Positions 35,028-44,416 of a stretch of DNA of 50,807 nucleotides are shown here, piece after piece; the stretch's first letter is position 1, and each line of letters begins with the position of its first letter. The translations under genes and the position numbers were made by a program. The stretch lies in assembly GCA_024400505.1 (NCBI GenBank), contig JAKSMP010000010.1, forward strand, positions 1-50,807, read 5' to 3'. This DNA comes from Bacteroidales bacterium (GTDB lineage: Bacteria > Bacteroidota > Bacteroidia > Bacteroidales > P3). The notes below the pieces were generated by a model. That model worked only from the letters and a program-made list of their open reading frames with translations, did no database searches and was not told the DNA's origin.

Positions 35028-35534
35028 TTAATCGCTGCAGTTGCAGGCATAATTCCATTTCTTATCTACAGATGGCAGTAGTTGTTCGATGGCTGTTTGG
35101 TCGTCAAGCGTCATCGGGCAACTTCGGAGGTCGAGCGTTTTCAATGTGGGGTCTAGAACTGCTAGTTCTTGAGGCAAATCGGTGACGTATGTTGACCACA
35201 GAATTAGTTCTTCTAAATTCTTCAACATTGACAAAGCTGGGGGAATCTGCCGAAGCGGGTTGCGGCTTAATTCAAGCCGCTGAAGGTGTTGCAGGAGGGC
35301 TATGCTATCGGACAAAGTGGAAATCTTGTTTCCTCTGAGGTCAAGTGTATGTAGGTTAGTCATTGCATACACCTGTGGAGGAATGTGCCGAAGATGTTTG
35401 CCGTGCAGTTGCAAATGATATACCTGCATGGGGTCGGATACATCATCTAGGGATTTATATACTCGGTCCACTTGGCTCCATGCCCCCCAAGAGGCAATCA
35501 CCATGATTACTAAACAGGTCCAATATCGCATCAT
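35028..35534 (-). CDS. Exported leucine-rich-repeat protein
   Basis: 168 residues with a signal peptide (about 1-20, MMRYWTCLVIMVIASWGAWS). About four to five leucine-rich repeats follow: LQLHGKHLRHIPPQVYAM, LHTLDLRGNKISTLSDSI, LQRLELSRNPLRQIPPAL and LEELILWSTYVTDLPQEL. The C-terminus contains two cysteines (YACNCSD). It is a small solenoid, likely periplasmic or surface-exposed, for protein binding; the partner is unknown. It begins 6 bp after ribF and 11 bp before the amidase, so it is embedded in an otherwise metabolic and repair operon. Confidence 0.85.
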   Translation of the reverse strand: MMRYWTCLVIMVIASWGAWSQVDRVYKSLDDVSDPMQVYHLQLHGKHLRHIPPQVYAMTNLHTLDLRGNKISTLSDSIALLQHLQRLELSRNPLRQIPPALSMLKNLEELILWSTYVTDLPQELAVLDPTLKTLDLRSCPMTLDDQTAIEQLLPSVDKKWNYACNCSD

Positions 35535-35540
35535 GTTTGC

Positions 35541-36485
35541 TTAAAATGAATGTTGAGCAGCGTTTCGATCGGACTCAAGTTGTGATATCAAGTCATCTAC
35601 ACTGGCAAATTTTCGCACATCGCGTAGCCGTTGTACGAATTCTATGGTGAGGATTGTATTGTAGATGTCAGCATCGAAATCAAAGATGTTTACTTCGAAT
35701 ACTGGCTTGTCGAGACCGAAGGTTGGCTGTCCGCCTAAATTGGCCATACCATGGAGTGGTTCTGTTCGACCTTGGATGTGAACGTTCACAGCATAAACTC
35801 CGTCAGCCGGCATCACCTTTGTAGTGTCGTCAAGGCAAACGTTGGCAGTGGGAAAACCCAGTGTACGTCCAACTTGTCGCCCTTTGACTACGTTGCCCCA
35901 TAGCCGATAAGAATAGCCTAGCATTTCGGCAGCCAGTGCCACATCTCCGTTTTTCAAGGCTTTACGAATCTGGGTGGAACTCACTTCAACACCATGCATG
36001 CTCAGTGGGGTGTCAACCAATACTTCTGCGTTGTAGGATTGCGCTAAAGCTGGGAGTTGATCGAAGTCGTAATGCTGTTTGCTGCCAAACAGGTTGTCGA
36101 ATCCGAGTACCAGCACCTTGGCGTGAAGCTGTTTGATGAGTATCTGCTCAAAGAATTGGCAGGCAGAAAGGGCAGCTATTTCAGGAGTGAAATGCACTTC
36201 CAGCACATGGTTGATGCCATGGCGTTGGAGTTGCTCGTAACGCTCTTCGTTGGTGGTCACTCGATAAAATGAGTTGATATCTGCCCCCCCTACATTTCCT
36301 CCAAGAACTTGGCGAGGATGCAGATCAAAAGTCACAACCACTGGGATGAGATTTCTTTCATTGGCTGCTTTTTTAAGCATTGATAAGATGTGTTGATGCC
36401 CACAGTGAACACCATCAAACATGCCTACCGTGACGGCCGTGCCCTCACTCAAATTGCTAATATTGTTTAATTTATATATATTCAT
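35541..36485 (-). CDS. ribF: Bifunctional riboflavin kinase / FAD synthetase RibF
   Basis: 314 residues. It makes FMN and FAD from riboflavin in the cytoplasm. The N-terminal nucleotidyltransferase domain has VGMFDGVHCGHQHIL (about 20-34) and VVTFDLHPRQVL. The C-terminal kinase domain (about 180-305) has the signature GRTLGFPTANVCLDD and GVYAVNV. Length is normal. It is the first gene of an apparent four-gene operon driven by the -7 element at 36504-36511. Confidence 0.95.
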   Translation of the reverse strand: MNIYKLNNISNLSEGTAVTVGMFDGVHCGHQHILSMLKKAANERNLIPVVVTFDLHPRQVLGGNVGGADINSFYRVTTNEERYEQLQRHGINHVLEVHFTPEIAALSACQFFEQILIKQLHAKVLVLGFDNLFGSKQHYDFDQLPALAQSYNAEVLVDTPLSMHGVEVSSTQIRKALKNGDVALAAEMLGYSYRLWGNVVKGRQVGRTLGFPTANVCLDDTTKVMPADGVYAVNVHIQGRTEPLHGMANLGGQPTFGLDKPVFEVNIFDFDADIYNTILTIEFVQRLRDVRKFASVDDLISQLESDRNAAQHSF

Positions 36486-36503
36486 TTATGCTTTTAAGGA
36501 CTG

Positions 36504-36511
36504 CAAAGGTA
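36504..36511 (-). promoter_or_regulatory. -7 element of the ribF operon
   Basis: TACCTTTG on the minus strand matches TAnnTTTG, 19 bases before the ribF ATG, so the leader is very short. Confidence 0.6.
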
Positions 36512-36664
36512 CGAAATAATATTAATATTTCAATAAAAATATATAAATAGTAAGAATGGGAAGTAAGTTTGTAAACGCATTGTAGAGAAGCTCGTTTTGT
36601 TATATGGTATGGTCCGACTTCAGTATCACGATGAAGTATCAAAGCAAGTAAAAACAAAAAAAAA

Positions 36665-36695
36665 TTTGTCAATCAAAAAATAAGTCGTATCTTTG
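36665..36695 (+). promoter_or_regulatory. Promoter of rpsP
   Basis: A -33 TTTG (36665-36668) and a -7 TATCTTTG (36688-36695) with 19 bp spacing form a perfect Bacteroidetes promoter, 55 bases before the ATG. Confidence 0.8.
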
Positions 36696-36749
36696 CACTT
36701 CGGTTATAGAACCAAAAATATTAATTAATAACTTTAAAATTAAACAATT

Positions 36750-37295
36750 ATGCCTTCAAGAATTAGATTACAGCGTCATGGTAAAAAGAATATGCCTTTC
36801 TATCATATCGTTGTTGCGGATGGTCGTGCACCTCGTGACGGAAGATTTGTTGAGAAAATAGGCACTTACAATCCTATGACCAACCCCGCCACCATCGTCC
36901 TCGATGTTGACAAAGCAGCCGAATGGCTCAAGAATGGTGCTCAGCCCTCTGACACCTGCCGTCGTATCCTTTCCTACAAGGGTGTTCTGCTCAAACGTCA
37001 CCTCCAGATTGGTGTTGAAAAGGGTGCTATCAGCCAGGAACAAGCTGATGTGAAGTTCAATGCATGGCTTCAGGAAAAAGAAGCTAAGATCGCTAATGCA
37101 AAGAACGAGCAGGAGACTAAACTCCGCAATGTGAAGAAAGAACGTCTCGAATGCGAGAAGAAATTCAACGAAGCTAAGGCAAATGCTGTTGCTGCAAAGC
37201 GCCAGGCTGCTGCTGAAGCTGAGGCTGCTGCAAAGGCAGAGGCAGAAGCTGCTGAAGCTCCTGCTGCTGAAGAAGAAGCTCCCGCTGCAGAGTAA
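36750..37295 (+). CDS. rpsP: Ribosomal protein S16 with long Ala/Glu/Lys tail
   Basis: 181 residues. The first 80 or so form the conserved S16 fold (RIRLQRHGKKNMPFYHIVVAD, GRFVEKIGTYNP, GVLLKRH). A helical, highly charged extension follows (about 95-181), ending in Ala/Glu repeats (EAPAAEEEAPAAE). Such a tail is typical of Bacteroidetes S16, whereas other phyla stop near residue 80-90. It is part of the 30S subunit. A terminator separates it from rimM, with which it is commonly clustered. Confidence 0.97.
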   Translation: MPSRIRLQRHGKKNMPFYHIVVADGRAPRDGRFVEKIGTYNPMTNPATIVLDVDKAAEWLKNGAQPSDTCRRILSYKGVLLKRHLQIGVEKGAISQEQADVKFNAWLQEKEAKIANAKNEQETKLRNVKKERLECEKKFNEAKANAVAAKRQAAAEAEAAAKAEAEAAEAPAAEEEAPAAE

Positions 37296-37311
37296 TCAAT
37301 CGTTGATTTAT

Positions 37312-37347
37312 AAAAAAGCGTGCCCAGTTAAAGGACACGCTTTTTTT
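37312..37347 (+). terminator. Terminator after rpsP
   Basis: AAAAAAGCGTG pairs with CACGCTTTTTT, and the T-run extends to 37347. It may be partial, allowing some readthrough into rimM 59 bp later. Confidence 0.75.
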
Positions 37348-37405
37348 ATAATCAAAGTTTCGAAAGTCCAATTTATATAATTATTCCGTTTAAAGATAGT
37401 AAACT

Positions 37406-37930
37406 ATGACCAAAGATGAATGTTACTCATTGGGTAAAATAACCAAGCCTTGGGGTATCAAAGGACAGGTCGTTTTTTTTCTCGATGTGGATACTCCTGA
37501 AGATTATTTCGAACTTGACTCGGCTTTTGTAGAAGTCAAAGGTAATTTGGTCCCCTATTTTTTCAAACTTGACAACTTCAATGGTAATAAGGCTGTGGCT
37601 ACATTTGAAGAACTCTCACCTGAAGAGGCTCATGCACTTGTAGGCTGCGACTTGTATTTGCCGCTTGATCTGCTACCTAAACTCACTGGCAATAAATTTT
37701 ACTTCCACGAGGTTACCGGATTTCGTGTGGTGGATACTGAACATGGCGATATCGGTAACATCAAGACAGTGATTGATTATCCTGCCCAACCCATTTTCCA
37801 GATTATGAAAGGTGATACGGAAATACTCATACCTGTAATAGACCAAGTGATAAAAGAGGTGAATAGGGATGAAAAAACTATGTATATAAATGCACCTAAT
37901 GGATTGATTGATTTGTATTTGAATGAATAA
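37406..37930 (+). CDS. rimM: 16S rRNA maturation protein RimM
   Basis: 174 residues. It assists assembly of the 30S head by binding S19. The N-terminal RimM beta-barrel (about 5-90) has GKITKPWGIKGQVVF and LVGCDLYLPL. The C-terminal PRC-barrel (about 98-170) has FYFHEVTGFRVVD and ILIPVIDQVIKEVNRDEKT. Length is normal. It lies directly downstream of rpsP, as in many genomes. I see no trmD next to it. Confidence 0.92.
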   Translation: MTKDECYSLGKITKPWGIKGQVVFFLDVDTPEDYFELDSAFVEVKGNLVPYFFKLDNFNGNKAVATFEELSPEEAHALVGCDLYLPLDLLPKLTGNKFYFHEVTGFRVVDTEHGDIGNIKTVIDYPAQPIFQIMKGDTEILIPVIDQVIKEVNRDEKTMYINAPNGLIDLYLNE

Positions 37931-37956
37931 TCAACTATATGTTGATATCTTTTTGC

Positions 37957-37986
37957 TTGATGAAATAAAAAGTCTGCGTATTTTTG
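37957..37986 (+). promoter_or_regulatory. Promoter of the DksA-like gene
   Basis: A -33 TTG (37957-37959) and a -7 TATTTTTG (37979-37986) with 19 bp spacing, 52 bases before the ATG at 38039. Confidence 0.65.
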
Positions 37987-38038
37987 CACTTGATTTAGTT
38001 GAATAATTGAGAGTAATAACGCAATAACATCATTGAGT

Positions 38039-38440
38039 ATGGATAATATAGTTGACAACGTCGAGAAGACTAGTTACTCTGTTGAAGAGTTGCAAGAATT
38101 TAAAGCCCTCATTCTTCAAAAAAGAGAAGAAGCTGTTCATAACTTAGAGATGCTTAACCAAGCAGTGGCTGGTGGTGAAAACGATGTGACCGATACCGCC
38201 CCCACATTCAAAACACTCGAAGAAGGTAGCAGCGTGCTGTCCAAAGAGGAAAATTCTCGCTTAGCTTCCCGTCAGCAAAAGTTTATCAAAGACTTGGATG
38301 CTGCTCTTATCCGAATCGAAAACCGTACTTATGGCATCTGCCGTGTGACGGGTAAACTCATCCCCAAAGAGCGTTTGATGATTGTGCCCCATGCTACCAC
38401 CACAGTAGAGGGCAAGATGTTGGAGAAAAAGCATCGTTAA
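38039..38440 (+). CDS. TraR/DksA-family protein lacking the zinc-finger cysteines
   Basis: 133 residues from ATG 38039. A long N-terminal helical hairpin (about 12-85; ELQEFKALILQKREEAVHN) carries the central acidic motif region of the family (NDVTDTAP). It is followed by the degenerate zinc-finger region YGICRVTGKLIPKERLMIVP. In canonical DksA four cysteines bind zinc; here only one cysteine remains in the region, so zinc is probably not bound. By analogy it may enter the RNA polymerase secondary channel and alter promoter use in starvation. This cysteine-poor form is common in Bacteroidetes. It has its own promoter and terminator. Confidence 0.85.
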   Translation: MDNIVDNVEKTSYSVEELQEFKALILQKREEAVHNLEMLNQAVAGGENDVTDTAPTFKTLEEGSSVLSKEENSRLASRQQKFIKDLDAALIRIENRTYGICRVTGKLIPKERLMIVPHATTTVEGKMLEKKHR

Positions 38441-38472
38441 TCAGCACCGTCAATTTTCTATATAAGAAAACA

Positions 38473-38505
38473 GACAGGGTCCTCACGGCCCTGTCGTTTT
38501 TTTTT
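38473..38505 (+). terminator. Terminator of the DksA-like gene
   Basis: GACAGGGTC (38473-38481) pairs with GGCCCTGTC (38487-38495), with one G-T pair, followed by a nine-base T-run. Confidence 0.85.
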
Positions 38506-38531
38506 AATTCTGCCCATCGCTTGGTTGGTCG

Positions 38532-40229
38532 CTAGTTTATCTTGGGGATAGCTTCTAGCAGTCGTTGTGTGTAAGGGTGTTGTGGGTGGTTAAAAATCTC
38601 ATCGGCAGGACCTTGCTCCACTATGTGACCTTGTTGCATGACCATGATTCTGTCGGAGAAAAATTTGACTACCGATAGATCGTGTGTGATAAAGAGGTAT
38701 GTATATCCATATTGGGATTTGAGGTCGTTTAGCAAATTCAGCACTTGTGCTTGTACTGATACGTCCAAAGCCGATACACTTTCATCGCAAACTACTAATT
38801 CGGGTTCCAGTATCAATGCTCTAGCTATGCACACTCGTTGTCTTTGTCCGCCAGAGAACTCGTGTGGATATCGATCGTACCAGGATGGGTCAAGCCCCAC
38901 TTGGCGCATCAATTCTAGCACTTTTGATCTTCGTTCAGTATTGTTGGCTCCTATTTTGTGGCATTGCAAAGGTTCCAGTATGGCTTCACCTATGGTGTAT
39001 CGAGGATTTAGGGATGAATAAGGGTCTTGGAATACAATCTGCATCTTCCGACGCATAATCAATTGTTGTGAACGACTCATCTTGTCAAGGTCGATTCCGT
39101 CGTAGGTGATCGCCCCATCATTCTTTTCAATCAATTGCAGTATGGCCCTGCCCAATGTGCTTTTCCCACAACCCGACTCTCCCACGAGACCCAGAGTTTC
39201 GCCTCTATAGATATTGAAAGAGAGTCCATCAACGGCTTTGAGCTCTTTTGTGACTTTCCCGAAGATGTTTCGTTTCAGTGGATAGTTGACCCCTAAATTG
39301 TGTACTTGAAGCAGTGGTACTTCATGGAACATTTCGACCTTATTCCTTAATTGAGGCTCTATGTGATTCACATTTCCCTCTAGGAATTCTTTTACTGTGG
39401 GCAAGTGCGATGGACGGCTGTCCAGTGGTGGGCGACAAGCAAGAAGTCCTTGGGTATAAGGGTGCTGAGGATTGTGTAATATGCTATTGGCCGATCCTTG
39501 CTCCACGATTTGCCCATGATACATCACGGCTATTTCGTCGGCAATTTGAGCGATTACGCCAAGGTCGTGACTAATAAAAATAATACCTATGTTGTATTTT
39601 TTCTGCAAGTTGCGAAGTAACTCTAGTATCGTTTTCTGTACGGTCACGTCTAATGCAGTGGTTGGCTCATCAGCAATCAGTAGGTCGGGGTGGCAAATAA
39701 GAGCCATGGCTATCATGACTCTTTGCTTCTGTCCGCCGCTGATTTCATGCGGATAGCTATTGAATATTTTTTCGGGTCTGGGCAGCATCACTTCTTCGAA
39801 AAGAGAGAGTACTCTACGTTTTGCCTCTTTCGTTGAAATCTTTTCGTGCATTTGGAGAATTTCCATCACCTGGTCTCCGCATCGATGAACAGGATTGAGG
39901 CTGGTCATGGGTTCTTGGAAAATCATGGAAATATGTTTTCCTCGATATTGCCTAAGTTCGGCTTCTTTGAGGTCGAGTATTTCAACATGATTAGTGGTAT
40001 TTGCAGGCCAAAAATGGATGCTGCCTTCAATGCGGCATTGAGGAGGTTGAGGGAGGAGTCCCATGATACTGAGCGAACTCACAGATTTGCCACTACCCGA
40101 CTCACCTACAATACCGAGTGTATGCCCTCTGCGCACATGATAGCTCACCCCATTAACTGCAGTATGGTAGTTGCCATCGTGCTTGAAATCCACTTTGAGG
40201 TTGCTTATTTCCAATACCATTTCGTCCAT
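38532..40229 (-). CDS. Fused dipeptide/oligopeptide ABC transporter ATPase (DppD-DppF type)
   Basis: 565 residues with two complete ABC ATPase domains in one chain. Domain 1 (about 5-265) has GESGSGKS (42-49), [10 protein letters not shown] and [12 protein letters not shown]. Domain 2 (about 300-560) has [19 protein letters not shown] and [11 protein letters not shown]. Each is followed by the oligopeptide-transporter C-terminal signature ([18 protein letters not shown]). All Walker and signature residues are intact. It should power uptake or export of peptides or similar solutes at the inner membrane, but no permease or binding protein lies next to it. Transcribed divergently from rocD. Confidence 0.93.
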   Translation of the reverse strand: MDEMVLEISNLKVDFKHDGNYHTAVNGVSYHVRRGHTLGIVGESGSGKSVSSLSIMGLLPQPPQCRIEGSIHFWPANTTNHVEILDLKEAELRQYRGKHISMIFQEPMTSLNPVHRCGDQVMEILQMHEKISTKEAKRRVLSLFEEVMLPRPEKIFNSYPHEISGGQKQRVMIAMALICHPDLLIADEPTTALDVTVQKTILELLRNLQKKYNIGIIFISHDLGVIAQIADEIAVMYHGQIVEQGSANSILHNPQHPYTQGLLACRPPLDSRPSHLPTVKEFLEGNVNHIEPQLRNKVEMFHEVPLLQVHNLGVNYPLKRNIFGKVTKELKAVDGLSFNIYRGETLGLVGESGCGKSTLGRAILQLIEKNDGAITYDGIDLDKMSRSQQLIMRRKMQIVFQDPYSSLNPRYTIGEAILEPLQCHKIGANNTERRSKVLELMRQVGLDPSWYDRYPHEFSGGQRQRVCIARALILEPELVVCDESVSALDVSVQAQVLNLLNDLKSQYGYTYLFITHDLSVVKFFSDRIMVMQQGHIVEQGPADEIFNHPQHPYTQRLLEAIPKIN

Positions 40230-40288
40230 AGCAGAAATTATTTTTCTTAAAAACGCAAGAAAACTTTTTTTATTTGAAAATTAATCAG

Positions 40289-40296
40289 TAAATTTG
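40289..40296 (+). promoter_or_regulatory. -7 element for rocD
   Basis: TAAATTTG matches TAnnTTTG. The predicted leader to the ATG at 40406 is about 100 bases and contains a short open frame (ATG 40340, MKGLMGSLLR, stop 40370-40372). Confidence 0.55.
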
Positions 40297-40405
40297 CAAA
40301 ATCTTTTAGGAGTCAACCTCCAAATACTTTTCGATAGGCATGAAAGGTCTCATGGGGAGCCTCCTTAGATAGTATATAGTCATTAACTTTTAAATACTCA
40401 ATATC

Positions 40406-41626
40406 ATGACAAAATCCGAAGAATTCATGGAGATGGAAGCCCGTTATGGTGCTCACAATTATCATCCACTGCCCGTAGTACTTGCTAAAGGTGAAGGCGC
40501 ATTTGTATGGGACTGTGAAGGCAAACGCTATTTCGACTTCCTTTCTGCTTACTCTGCTGTTAACCAAGGTCACTGCCATCCTAAAATTGTCAAAGCAATG
40601 TGTGATCAGGCTCAGTTGTTGACTCTTAGTAGTAGAGCATTCTATAACAACTGCTTGGGCGAATGGGAGAAGTATATTACTGAGTATTTTGGCTATGACA
40701 AAGTGTTGCCAATGAACACTGGTGCTGAAGCCGATGAGACCGCTCTGAAATTGGCTCGCCGTTGGGGTGTTGTTAAAAAAGGTATTCCTAATGACGAGGT
40801 AATGATTGTGTGCTGCGAAGGCAACTTCCATGGCCGCACCATCACCATCATCACCATGAGCAACGATCCTGAGAGCTATGCCAACTATGGCCCTATGACT
40901 CCTGGCTTCCTCCGCATTCCTTACAATGATGCTGACGCACTGGAGAAAGTGTTGGCCGAGCATGGCGACAAGATTGCCGGTTTTCTCCTCGAACCCATCC
41001 AGGGTGAAGCTGGTGTCTATGTACCCGATGAGGGCTATCTGAAGAAGTGCTACGATATCTGCCATAAATATAATGTCCTCTTTATGGCTGATGAGGTTCA
41101 GTCTGGTATCGCTCGTACAGGCCGTATGCTTGCTTGCGATCATGAAGATGTTCGTCCCGATATCCTCATCCTTGGCAAGGCTGTTGGCGGCGGTGTAATG
41201 CCTGTATCATGTGTGTTGGCTGATGATGATATCATGCTCAATATCAAACCTGGCGAGCACGGCTCCACTTTCGGTGGCAATCCAATTGCAGCCAAGGTGA
41301 GTATCGCAGCACTCCAGGTGATCAAAGATGAGCATCTGATGGAAAATGCCGAACGCTTAGGTAAGATTTTCCGTGAGGAAATGTCCAAGTTCAATAGCCC
41401 AATGATTGAGCTGGTTCGTGGTAAAGGTCTTTTGAATGCCATTATCATCAAACCTCGTAATGGTAAAGAGGCATGGGATGTATGCTTGAAAATGCGTGAT
41501 ATGGGTGTGTTGGCTAAGCCTACTCATCAGCACATCATCCGTTTTGCTCCTCCTCTGTGCATCACCGAAGAGCAACTTCGTGAGGCTATGGAAATCATCA
41601 AGAAAGCTATTGCTTCTTTTGAATGA
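40406..41626 (+). CDS. rocD: Ornithine aminotransferase
   Basis: 406 residues. A cytoplasmic class-III PLP aminotransferase that converts ornithine and 2-oxoglutarate to glutamate-5-semialdehyde and glutamate, linking arginine and proline metabolism. Markers are [57 protein letters not shown], and the PLP-binding lysine K258 in [20 protein letters not shown] is a further family block. The sequence fits ornithine rather than acetylornithine aminotransferase ([13 protein letters not shown] near the N-terminus). It ends with a strong terminator, so it is probably monocistronic. Confidence 0.95.
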   Translation: MTKSEEFMEMEARYGAHNYHPLPVVLAKGEGAFVWDCEGKRYFDFLSAYSAVNQGHCHPKIVKAMCDQAQLLTLSSRAFYNNCLGEWEKYITEYFGYDKVLPMNTGAEADETALKLARRWGVVKKGIPNDEVMIVCCEGNFHGRTITIITMSNDPESYANYGPMTPGFLRIPYNDADALEKVLAEHGDKIAGFLLEPIQGEAGVYVPDEGYLKKCYDICHKYNVLFMADEVQSGIARTGRMLACDHEDVRPDILILGKAVGGGVMPVSCVLADDDIMLNIKPGEHGSTFGGNPIAAKVSIAALQVIKDEHLMENAERLGKIFREEMSKFNSPMIELVRGKGLLNAIIIKPRNGKEAWDVCLKMRDMGVLAKPTHQHIIRFAPPLCITEEQLREAMEIIKKAIASFE

Positions 41627-41642
41627 TTGTTGCATAAATAAC

Positions 41643-41683
41643 AAACAAGGGCTTCGAGTTTTCTCGAAGTCCTTGTTTTATTT
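41643..41683 (+). terminator. Terminator after rocD
   Basis: AACAAGGGCTTCGAG pairs with CTCGAAGTCCTTGTT, allowing one G-T pair, followed by a T-rich tract. Confidence 0.85.
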
Positions 41684-41712
41684 TAGAAGATTGCTGAAGT
41701 TGTAATTCTAGT

Positions 41713-42099
41713 TTAGTCTTCCTCTATAAATAGGGTGTCTTTCTCGTTGTGTCTCTCGAATCGACCTTGCACCCAACCTTTCGTGGCGGCAAAATGGCGA
41801 CGGCGGTTCAATGCATTCATCTTGCGCCGATAGCGTCCTCGCAATTTGTTGAATCTCTCAACCTGCTCAATTGACATTTTTTTGTCGTAGTGCCAACGAT
41901 AGCGACGTATGAATTTGTGTTGTTGTCGTTCTATATGTTGTAGCGTGTCTCCATGAAAATCGGCAAATGGAGTGTGCACCACTTCATTGACGAACGCTTC
42001 GTAGTTATTAAGAAATTTATCCACTTTAGTTCCGCCCGACTGGGCATACATGGCGGAACTGATGGCGAAAAATGTCAGTATGAGCAAGATTCTTTTCAT
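41713..42099 (-). CDS. Small exported basic protein of unknown function
   Basis: 128 residues. A signal peptide (about 1-19, MKRILLILTFFAISSAMYA) is followed by a helical, strongly basic and aromatic mature part (FIRRYRWHYDKKMS, KLRGRYRRKMNALNRRRH) and a short acidic end (FIEED). The KFLNNYEAFVNEV segment resembles small Bacteroidales exported proteins of unassigned DUF families. I cannot name a function. It stands alone, divergent from the GH109-like gene. Confidence 0.7.
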   Translation of the reverse strand: MKRILLILTFFAISSAMYAQSGGTKVDKFLNNYEAFVNEVVHTPFADFHGDTLQHIERQQHKFIRRYRWHYDKKMSIEQVERFNKLRGRYRRKMNALNRRRHFAATKGWVQGRFERHNEKDTLFIEED

Positions 42100-42163
42100 A
42101 ATGGCAAGTAACGAATGAGGGTTTAAAATATTGTATAGCTTCCCATTTCTATTACTATTATTA

Positions 42164-42193
42164 TTGCTCTTTGATTAATTCTTTGTATCTTTG
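42164..42193 (+). promoter_or_regulatory. Promoter of the GH109-like gene
   Basis: A -33 TTG (42164-42166) and a -7 TATCTTTG (42186-42193) with 19 bp spacing, 25 bases before the ATG at 42218. Confidence 0.7.
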
Positions 42194-42217
42194 CATAATA
42201 ATAAATGTAATATTTTA

Positions 42218-43654
42218 ATGAAGAAGTGTTTCTGCTTTTTGTTGATTGTCATGGCAATGACACTTGCCGGTGCGCAAAATGCTCCCTATAATCAAGCCTA
42301 CAATTGGCCATGGAAATGGGAGGGTAACGCCATTGTAACTTCTATCCCAGACCGACCCTCAGGTCAACGTCACGCTTTAGGTCTCAGAGCCCCAAAGATG
42401 GAGACGGTTCGTGTGGCATTTGTTGGACTAGGGATGAGAGGACCAGATGCAGTAGAGCGTTTTACTCATATTCCGGGAACAGAAATAGTAGCATTATGCG
42501 ATTATGAGAAAGAGCGTGCAGAGAACTGTCAAAAGATTTTGGCTCGTGTTGGGCGTAATGCGGCTGCTATCTATTACGGAGAGCAGGGATATGAGGATCT
42601 ATGTAAACGTGATGATGTTGATTTAGTGTATATTGCCACAGATTGGCATCATCATTTCTTGGTGGCAAAATGTGCTTTGGAGAATGGTAAGCATGTGGCC
42701 ATAGAAGTACCTTCAGCTATGACCCTGACAGAATGCTGGACATTGGTTGATTTGGTAGAAAAGACCCGACTTCACTGTATGATTTTAGAGAATTGTTGTT
42801 ATGACCAATTTGAGCTCAATACACTCAATATGGCACAGCAAGGACTCTTTGGCGAGGTAGTCCGTGTGCAAGGCGCCTATATACACACACTTGATGAATA
42901 CTGGATGGCATACTGGAAAAATGGACAATCCGATAAACTAGGGTGGCGACTCCGCTACAATAAAGAGTTCCGAGGCGATCTCTATCCCACTCATGGATTG
43001 GGTCCAGTGGCGCAGTTGCTTAATATTCACCGAGGCGACAGAATGGAAACCCTTGTAGCAATGGATACTCGGTCTTTCCGTGGCAAAGATTTGGTAAAGC
43101 AATATTCGGGAGAGGACTGTGTCGATTTCCAGAACGGTGATCATACCACCACACTTATCCGTACAGCTTTGGGCAAGGTGATTGAAATCCAACACAACGT
43201 CATGACACCGCAACCCTACAACCGTCTTTATCAGCTCACGGGTACAAAAGGATTTGCCAATAAATATCCCATTTCGGGTTATGCCATTGATACGAAGGCT
43301 GTAGGTGAGAAACTGAAAGTGCATTATGATGACCTGAGTGGACATTCTTTTATGAGCGAAGAACAGCGTGCAGCCTTAGAAACCGAATACGAAAGTCCGA
43401 TACTCAAGGAATACTACGAAAAAGCCAAGCAAGTGGGGGGGCATGGTGGTATGGACTACATCATGGATGCCCGCCTTGTTTATTGTTTGCGCAATGGGCT
43501 GCCTTTGGACATGGATGTTTACGACTTGGCTGAGTGGTGCTGTTTGGCCGAATTAGGTTACCTCTCTTTGTCAAATGGATTTGCTCCGGTAGCCGTACCC
43601 GACTTCACTCGTGGCCATTGGCAAGATGTCAAAGGATACACCCATGCCTATTAG
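42218..43654 (+). CDS. Exported Gfo/Idh/MocA oxidoreductase-fold glycosidase (GH109-like)
   Basis: 478 residues from ATG 42218; an upstream in-frame TTG lies within the promoter. A signal peptide (about 1-19, ending TLAGA-Q) targets it to the periplasm. A Rossmann domain has FVGLGMRGPDAVERF (about 68-82) for NAD, followed by WHHHFLVAKCALENGKHVA with the family's HxxxA and EVP blocks. The C-terminal domain contains GGHGGMDYIM (407-416), characteristic of GH109 alpha-N-acetylgalactosaminidases, which cleave sugars by an NAD-dependent oxidation-elimination route. Substrate is inferred from the family. Seven consecutive G bases occur at 43435-43441. Confidence 0.88.
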   Translation: MKKCFCFLLIVMAMTLAGAQNAPYNQAYNWPWKWEGNAIVTSIPDRPSGQRHALGLRAPKMETVRVAFVGLGMRGPDAVERFTHIPGTEIVALCDYEKERAENCQKILARVGRNAAAIYYGEQGYEDLCKRDDVDLVYIATDWHHHFLVAKCALENGKHVAIEVPSAMTLTECWTLVDLVEKTRLHCMILENCCYDQFELNTLNMAQQGLFGEVVRVQGAYIHTLDEYWMAYWKNGQSDKLGWRLRYNKEFRGDLYPTHGLGPVAQLLNIHRGDRMETLVAMDTRSFRGKDLVKQYSGEDCVDFQNGDHTTTLIRTALGKVIEIQHNVMTPQPYNRLYQLTGTKGFANKYPISGYAIDTKAVGEKLKVHYDDLSGHSFMSEEQRAALETEYESPILKEYYEKAKQVGGHGGMDYIMDARLVYCLRNGLPLDMDVYDLAEWCCLAELGYLSLSNGFAPVAVPDFTRGHWQDVKGYTHAY

Positions 43655-43732
43655 CCGACCATTTCACTTTGAACTCTATCTTGAACGATTAACTATTTCA
43701 TCAATCATTTCAGCTAATTACAAAATAACAAT

Positions 43733-44416
43733 ATGGCAGATTTGATAAGACAGCTATTTCAATTGCAAGACAAGCAGTATGCCGCCTTCCAAGCCAAACT
43801 TACCCCAGGTATAGCTCCAGAGAAATTTATTGGAGTGAGAGTGCCCATTTTGCGCAACTTTGCAAAAACATTTGCCAAAGACCCTGCGCATGAGCATTTC
43901 CTAAAGGCATTGCCTCATAAATATTATGATGAGAATATGTTGCACTCGCTCTTGCTTTCGCAGATGAAAGATTATGATGCTTGCATCAAGCAAGTAGATG
44001 GCTTTCTGCCCTATGTTGACAATTGGGCAGTTTGTGATATCTTGTCTCCCAAAATCTTTTCCCGGTACAAAGACAAGCTGATGCCGAAAATACAAGAATG
44101 GAGTGCTTCCGATCATACCTACACTTGTCGTTTTGGGTTGGAAATGCTAATGAGTTTTTATCTGGATGCTGACTTTCGTCCTGAATATTTGGAAATTGTG
44201 GCTGCTGCTAGGAGTGAGGAATACTATGTGAAGATGATGGTGGCGTGGTTTTTTGCCACGGCTTTAGCCAAGCAGTGGGAGTCAACAATACCTTATCTAG
44301 AAAAACATGTGCTTGCCCCTTGGACGCACAACAAAACCATACAAAAAGCCAGGGAAAGTTACCGCATAACCCCTGAACAGAAAGAATACTTAAACACTTT
44401 AAAAGTAAAACAATAA
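43733..44416 (+). CDS. DNA alkylation repair protein (AlkD-like HEAT-repeat glycosylase)
   Basis: 227 residues matching the DNA alkylation repair family (PF08713). Stacked helices show the family blocks IGVRVPILRNFAK (about 33-45), DENMLHSLLL, VDNWAVCDILSPK (about 95-107) and RFGLEMLMSFYL. AlkD-type enzymes remove positively charged alkylated bases such as 3- and 7-alkylpurines without flipping the base. I have not verified every catalytic residue. The stop codon overlaps the next start by one base (TAATG), so it is coupled to the DUF3795 gene and, beyond it, to DUF5131. Confidence 0.88.
   Translation: MADLIRQLFQLQDKQYAAFQAKLTPGIAPEKFIGVRVPILRNFAKTFAKDPAHEHFLKALPHKYYDENMLHSLLLSQMKDYDACIKQVDGFLPYVDNWAVCDILSPKIFSRYKDKLMPKIQEWSASDHTYTCRFGLEMLMSFYLDADFRPEYLEIVAAARSEEYYVKMMVAWFFATALAKQWESTIPYLEKHVLAPWTHNKTIQKARESYRITPEQKEYLNTLKVKQ

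Noticed and set aside
38532-40229. Antibiotic-resistance ABC-F protein
   Set aside because: The two ATPase domains carry the oligopeptide-transporter C-terminal signature (HPYTQ) and lack the ABC-F linker.
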